From: Mesorhizobium sp.
Lineage (GTDB): Bacteria; Pseudomonadota; Alphaproteobacteria; Rhizobiales; Rhizobiaceae
Length of the DNA stretch: 41,821 nt
Assembly: GCA_004020545.1 (NCBI GenBank)
Contig: SAQE01000057.1
Coordinates: forward strand, 1-41,821
Direction: 5' to 3'
In this document: positions 39,573-41,821 of the stretch, piece after piece
Numbering within the stretch: the stretch's first letter is position 1
Layout: the number at the start of each line of letters is the position of its first letter
The notes under the pieces: model-generated
Told to the model about the DNA's origin: nothing
Database searches by the model: none
What the model saw: the letters and a program-made list of their open reading frames with translations, nothing else
Translations under genes and position numbers: made by a program

Positions 39573-40694
39573 GTGTCGCTATCTCCCGCATTCAGTGAAA
39601 GATCCTTCGGCGACCTGCCCGGCTGGGACGAGGGCGATCACCTCGCCGCGTTCGCGGCGTTCAAACGTTCCGCTTTCCATGTGCTGACCAAGCCTTATCG
39701 CACTGGCTCGCTTGGCGTTGATTTCAACGCCTTTGCCGGGGCCTATGCCGAGGCGCGCAGCGTTGCGCCGGCGAATCGGTCCGAGGCGCGCTCCTTCTTC
39801 GAGCGCCATTTTGTTCCGATGCTGGTGCCGGCCGACGACGGCGGCGCAGGCCTCGTCACCGGCTTCTATGAGCCGCAGGTCGAGGCCTCGCCGGTGAGGA
39901 CGGAGCGGTTCACCGTGCCGCTGCTTTCCCGCCCCGCCGATCTGATCGACATAGACGATAAGAACCGCCCCGCCGGCACGGATCCCTATCTCGCCTTCGG
40001 GCGCGATACGCCGGCAGGCCCCGTCGAATATCCCGACCGCGGCGAGATCGAGCGCGGCGCGCTCTCAGGCCGGAATCTCGAGATTGCCTGGCTCGCCGAC
40101 AAGGTCGACGCTTTCTTCATCCATGTGCAGGGCGCGGCGCGGCTGAAGATGACCGACGGCCGGCTGTGCCGGGTCACTTATGCCGCCAAATCCGGCCAGC
40201 GCTTCACCGGCCCGGGCAAAATCTTGAGCGAACTCGGTGAAATCCCGATTGCAAAGGTGACGATGCAGTCGATCCGTGCCTGGTTCAAGGCGCATCCGGA
40301 TCGCGTCGACGAGATCTTGTGGCAGAACCGCTCCTATATCTTCTTCCGCGAGGCGCCGGTCGACGATCCGGCGCTCGGCCCGATCGCCGCCGCCAAGGTG
40401 CCGCTGACGCCAGGCCGCTCGGTCGCCGTCGATCGGCTGCTGCACACATTCGGCACGCCCTTCTATATCGTCGCGCCGACGCTCACCGCTTTCGACGGAA
40501 ATCCGTTCCGGCGGCTGATGATCGCGCAGGACACCGGCTCAGCCATCACGGGCACGGCGCGGGGCGACCTCTTCGCCGGCTCCGGCGACGCCGCCGGCGA
40601 GATAGCCGGCGTGGTGCGCAACGCCGCCGATTTCCATGCGCTGGTCCCGCGCGGGCTGGTCCCATATGGGCTGGTCGACGGGAGGCGCCGATGA
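39573..40694 (+). CDS. mltA: Membrane-bound lytic murein transglycosylase A (MltA family)
   Basis: A 373-residue enzyme expected to cleave peptidoglycan glycan strands with formation of 1,6-anhydromuramic ends. The MltA barrel covers about 95-255 (LVTGFYEPQVEASP, FFIHVQGAARLKM, NRSYIFFRE), and the C-terminal 3D domain has MIAQDTGSAITG with D320 where the catalytic aspartate is expected, followed by ARGDLFAGSG. The start is a GTG at 39573, 18 bases after the Tim44-like gene. No signal peptide or lipobox is visible at this N-terminus (MSLSPAFSERSFGDLPGW), which is odd for a periplasmic enzyme. Its stop overlaps the next ATG (ATGA). Confidence 0.9.
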   Translation: MSLSPAFSERSFGDLPGWDEGDHLAAFAAFKRSAFHVLTKPYRTGSLGVDFNAFAGAYAEARSVAPANRSEARSFFERHFVPMLVPADDGGAGLVTGFYEPQVEASPVRTERFTVPLLSRPADLIDIDDKNRPAGTDPYLAFGRDTPAGPVEYPDRGEIERGALSGRNLEIAWLADKVDAFFIHVQGAARLKMTDGRLCRVTYAAKSGQRFTGPGKILSELGEIPIAKVTMQSIRAWFKAHPDRVDEILWQNRSYIFFREAPVDDPALGPIAAAKVPLTPGRSVAVDRLLHTFGTPFYIVAPTLTAFDGNPFRRLMIAQDTGSAITGTARGDLFAGSGDAAGEIAGVVRNAADFHALVPRGLVPYGLVDGRRR

Positions 40695-41215
40695 CCCGCC
40701 GCGCCGGTGAGCTCAGCGACGACGACCGCATCCTCTGGAACCTGGTGGCGCGAACGGCGCGCCCGCTGAAAGGCAAGGCAGCGGTCGAGATTCCGGACGT
40801 CGTCGAACCCAAGCCGGTGCCGGCATCGGCGCCGGTCAACGGCGTCTCGGCCGTTACCGCGAAACCCAAGACGCAGCACGTCTCGCACGTGCTGGACGAC
40901 CAGACGCATGAAAAACTGAAGAAAGGCCGGCTGCCGATCGAGGGTCGCGTCGACCTGCATGGCATGACGCAGGACGAGGCCTATTCGCTGCTGCTCACCT
41001 TCCTGCACCGCGCGCATGCCGGCGGCGTCCGCTATGTGCTGGTCATCACCGGCAAGGGCTCGTCCTCGGGCGGCGACGGCATCTTGCGGCGCTCGGTGCC
41101 GCATTGGTTGTCGACGCCGGCCTTCCGGCACCTGGTCTCCAGCCACGATCATGCCGCCCGCAACCATGGCGGCTCGGGCGCGCTCTATATCCGGCTGAGG
41201 CGCACGCGCGCATGA
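40691..41215 (+). CDS. Smr domain protein
   Basis: A 174-residue protein whose C-terminal half (about 85-170) is an Smr domain, with the motifs RVDLHGMTQDEA (86-97) and VLVITGKG (117-123). Smr domains act as nucleases on branched DNA or RNA; the stand-alone type found here lacks the MutS2 part. The N-terminal half is charged and low in complexity. The start ATG 40691 overlaps the stop of mltA, and GGAGG precedes it. Linked with mltA and an XRE regulator downstream. The cellular role of such small Smr proteins is not established. Confidence 0.92.
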   Translation: MTRRAGELSDDDRILWNLVARTARPLKGKAAVEIPDVVEPKPVPASAPVNGVSAVTAKPKTQHVSHVLDDQTHEKLKKGRLPIEGRVDLHGMTQDEAYSLLLTFLHRAHAGGVRYVLVITGKGSSSGGDGILRRSVPHWLSTPAFRHLVSSHDHAARNHGGSGALYIRLRRTRA

Positions 41216-41242
41216 GGATACGGTCGTGAGCAAGGGGATGGC

Positions 41243-41605
41243 ATGACCCCGTTCGGCGAAAGGCTGCGGGCGCTGCGCGCCGAACGCGGCGTCAGCCAGA
41301 AGGCGATGGCGCAGGCCATCGGCGTCAGCGCCGCCTATCTGTCGGCGCTGGAGCATGGTCGCCGCGGCGCCCCGACCTGGACGCTGATCCAGAAGATCAT
41401 CGGCTATTTCAACATCATCTGGGACGATGCCGAGGACCTGGCCCGCCTCGCCGAAACCTCTCATCCGAGGGTCAGGATCGACACGTCCGGTCTCTCGCCC
41501 GCCGCGACCGAGCTGGCGAACCTTCTGGCTGAGAGCATCGAGAAGCTGGATGAGGCGGAACTGCGGAAAATCACCGCGTCGGTCCGCGCCGCGCTGAGGG
41601 CATAG
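41243..41605 (+). CDS. XRE family helix-turn-helix transcriptional regulator
   Basis: A 120-residue protein. The DNA-binding domain covers residues 4-60 with RLRALRAERGVSQKAMAQAI and GVSAAYLSALEHGRR, a typical Cro/C1 helix-turn-helix; the rest (80-120) is a helical tail (ATELANLLAESIEKLDEAEL) likely used for dimerisation. It starts 27 bases after the Smr gene with AAGGGGAT upstream, so it is probably co-transcribed with timA-mltA-smr. There is no toxin partner or phage neighbour. The target is unknown. Confidence 0.9.
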   Translation: MTPFGERLRALRAERGVSQKAMAQAIGVSAAYLSALEHGRRGAPTWTLIQKIIGYFNIIWDDAEDLARLAETSHPRVRIDTSGLSPAATELANLLAESIEKLDEAELRKITASVRAALRA

Positions 41606-41661
41606 TCGGCGCGTTGCTCATGACAACGTTCGCGGTTTTGGATTAGCGGCGAAGCTCTCTT

Positions 41662-41770
41662 CGTCATCCTCGGGCTTGACCGGAGGATTCATTCCATGAC
41701 CTCCGCCGAGGAGTGCAAAGGCGCAGAATTCTGCACCGTCGAGACGCTCGAATGTCACGGAATGGATTCT
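41662..41770. repeat. Interspersed palindromic element (family D), copy 2
   Basis: The element reads CGGGCTTGACCGGAGGATTC, then ATTCCATGAC, a middle with GCGCAGAATTCTGC, and GTCACGGAATGGATTC at the end. It has the same order of blocks as the element at 21457-21565, with about 30 percent of bases changed. The last 50 bases of the window show nothing recognisable beyond an ATCGAT-GA-ATCGAT repeat at 41789-41802. Confidence 0.75.
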
Positions 41771-41821
41771 AGAGCACGTCCGGGGATCGATGAATCGATT
41801 GTGATGTGACGGCCGGTGCAG

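Noticed and set aside
41789-41802. ATCGAT-GA-ATCGAT repeat as an operator
   Set aside because: It is short, and the downstream gene lies outside the window, so no function can be argued.

Overview
This looks like core chromosome of an alphaproteobacterium of the order Hyphomicrobiales (Rhizobiales), most likely Mesorhizobium or a close relative. The clues are high GC, the gene order parB-parA-rsmG-mnmG-mnmE ... rho-hemJ-hemE // ppsR-maf-aroE-coaE-dnaQ-secB-fxsA-timA-mltA, and many short palindromic elements with a CCCC-TTGTGGGG type core. The genus is an inference from gene content; no database was searched.

The central landmark is a probable chromosomal replication origin in the 494-base gap between hemE and ppsR (about 32.7-33.2 kb). 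It holds an AT-rich stretch, one perfect DnaA box plus several near matches, and five GANTC sites in 147 bases. Housekeeping genes mostly point away from this gap on both sides. The partition genes parAB and parS palindromes lie 6-10 kb to the left.

Layout. 0-5.3 kb: a flavin-dependent oxidoreductase, a small hypothetical gene, an ICMT-like membrane methyltransferase, and a two-component system whose response regulator and histidine kinase are separated by a YkvA-family gene; the kinase carries an apparent one-base frameshift. 5.3-12.7 kb: an AraC-type regulator divergent from a sugar ABC importer operon (binding protein, two permeases, ATPase) ending in one long gene that fuses a Gfo/Idh/MocA oxidoreductase to an aldo/keto reductase. 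12.9-14.6 kb: an Lrp/AsnC regulator divergent from a saccharopine dehydrogenase-like gene. 14.7-20.1 kb: a branched-chain 2-oxoacid dehydrogenase operon (E1alpha, E1beta, E2, E3). 20.4-27.6 kb: holA, then the parB-parA-rsmG-mnmG-mnmE block on the opposite strand. 27.6-32.7 kb: a thioredoxin-fold DUF255 protein, rho, hemJ, hemE. 33.2-37.1 kb: ppsR, maf, aroE, coaE, dnaQ. 37.3-41.6 kb: secB and fxsA on the minus strand, then timA/Tim44-like, mltA, an Smr-domain gene and an XRE regulator on the plus strand.

No tRNA, rRNA, CRISPR array, prophage, transposase or recognisable defence system was seen. The most unusual signals are at repeat level. Two copies of a palindromic element sit in frame inside the E2 linker. 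A composite element on either side of the E3 gene has its 36-base centre exactly inverted between the two copies. A parS palindrome is embedded in the rsmG coding sequence. Much of the region is ordinary, conserved origin-proximal chromosome.
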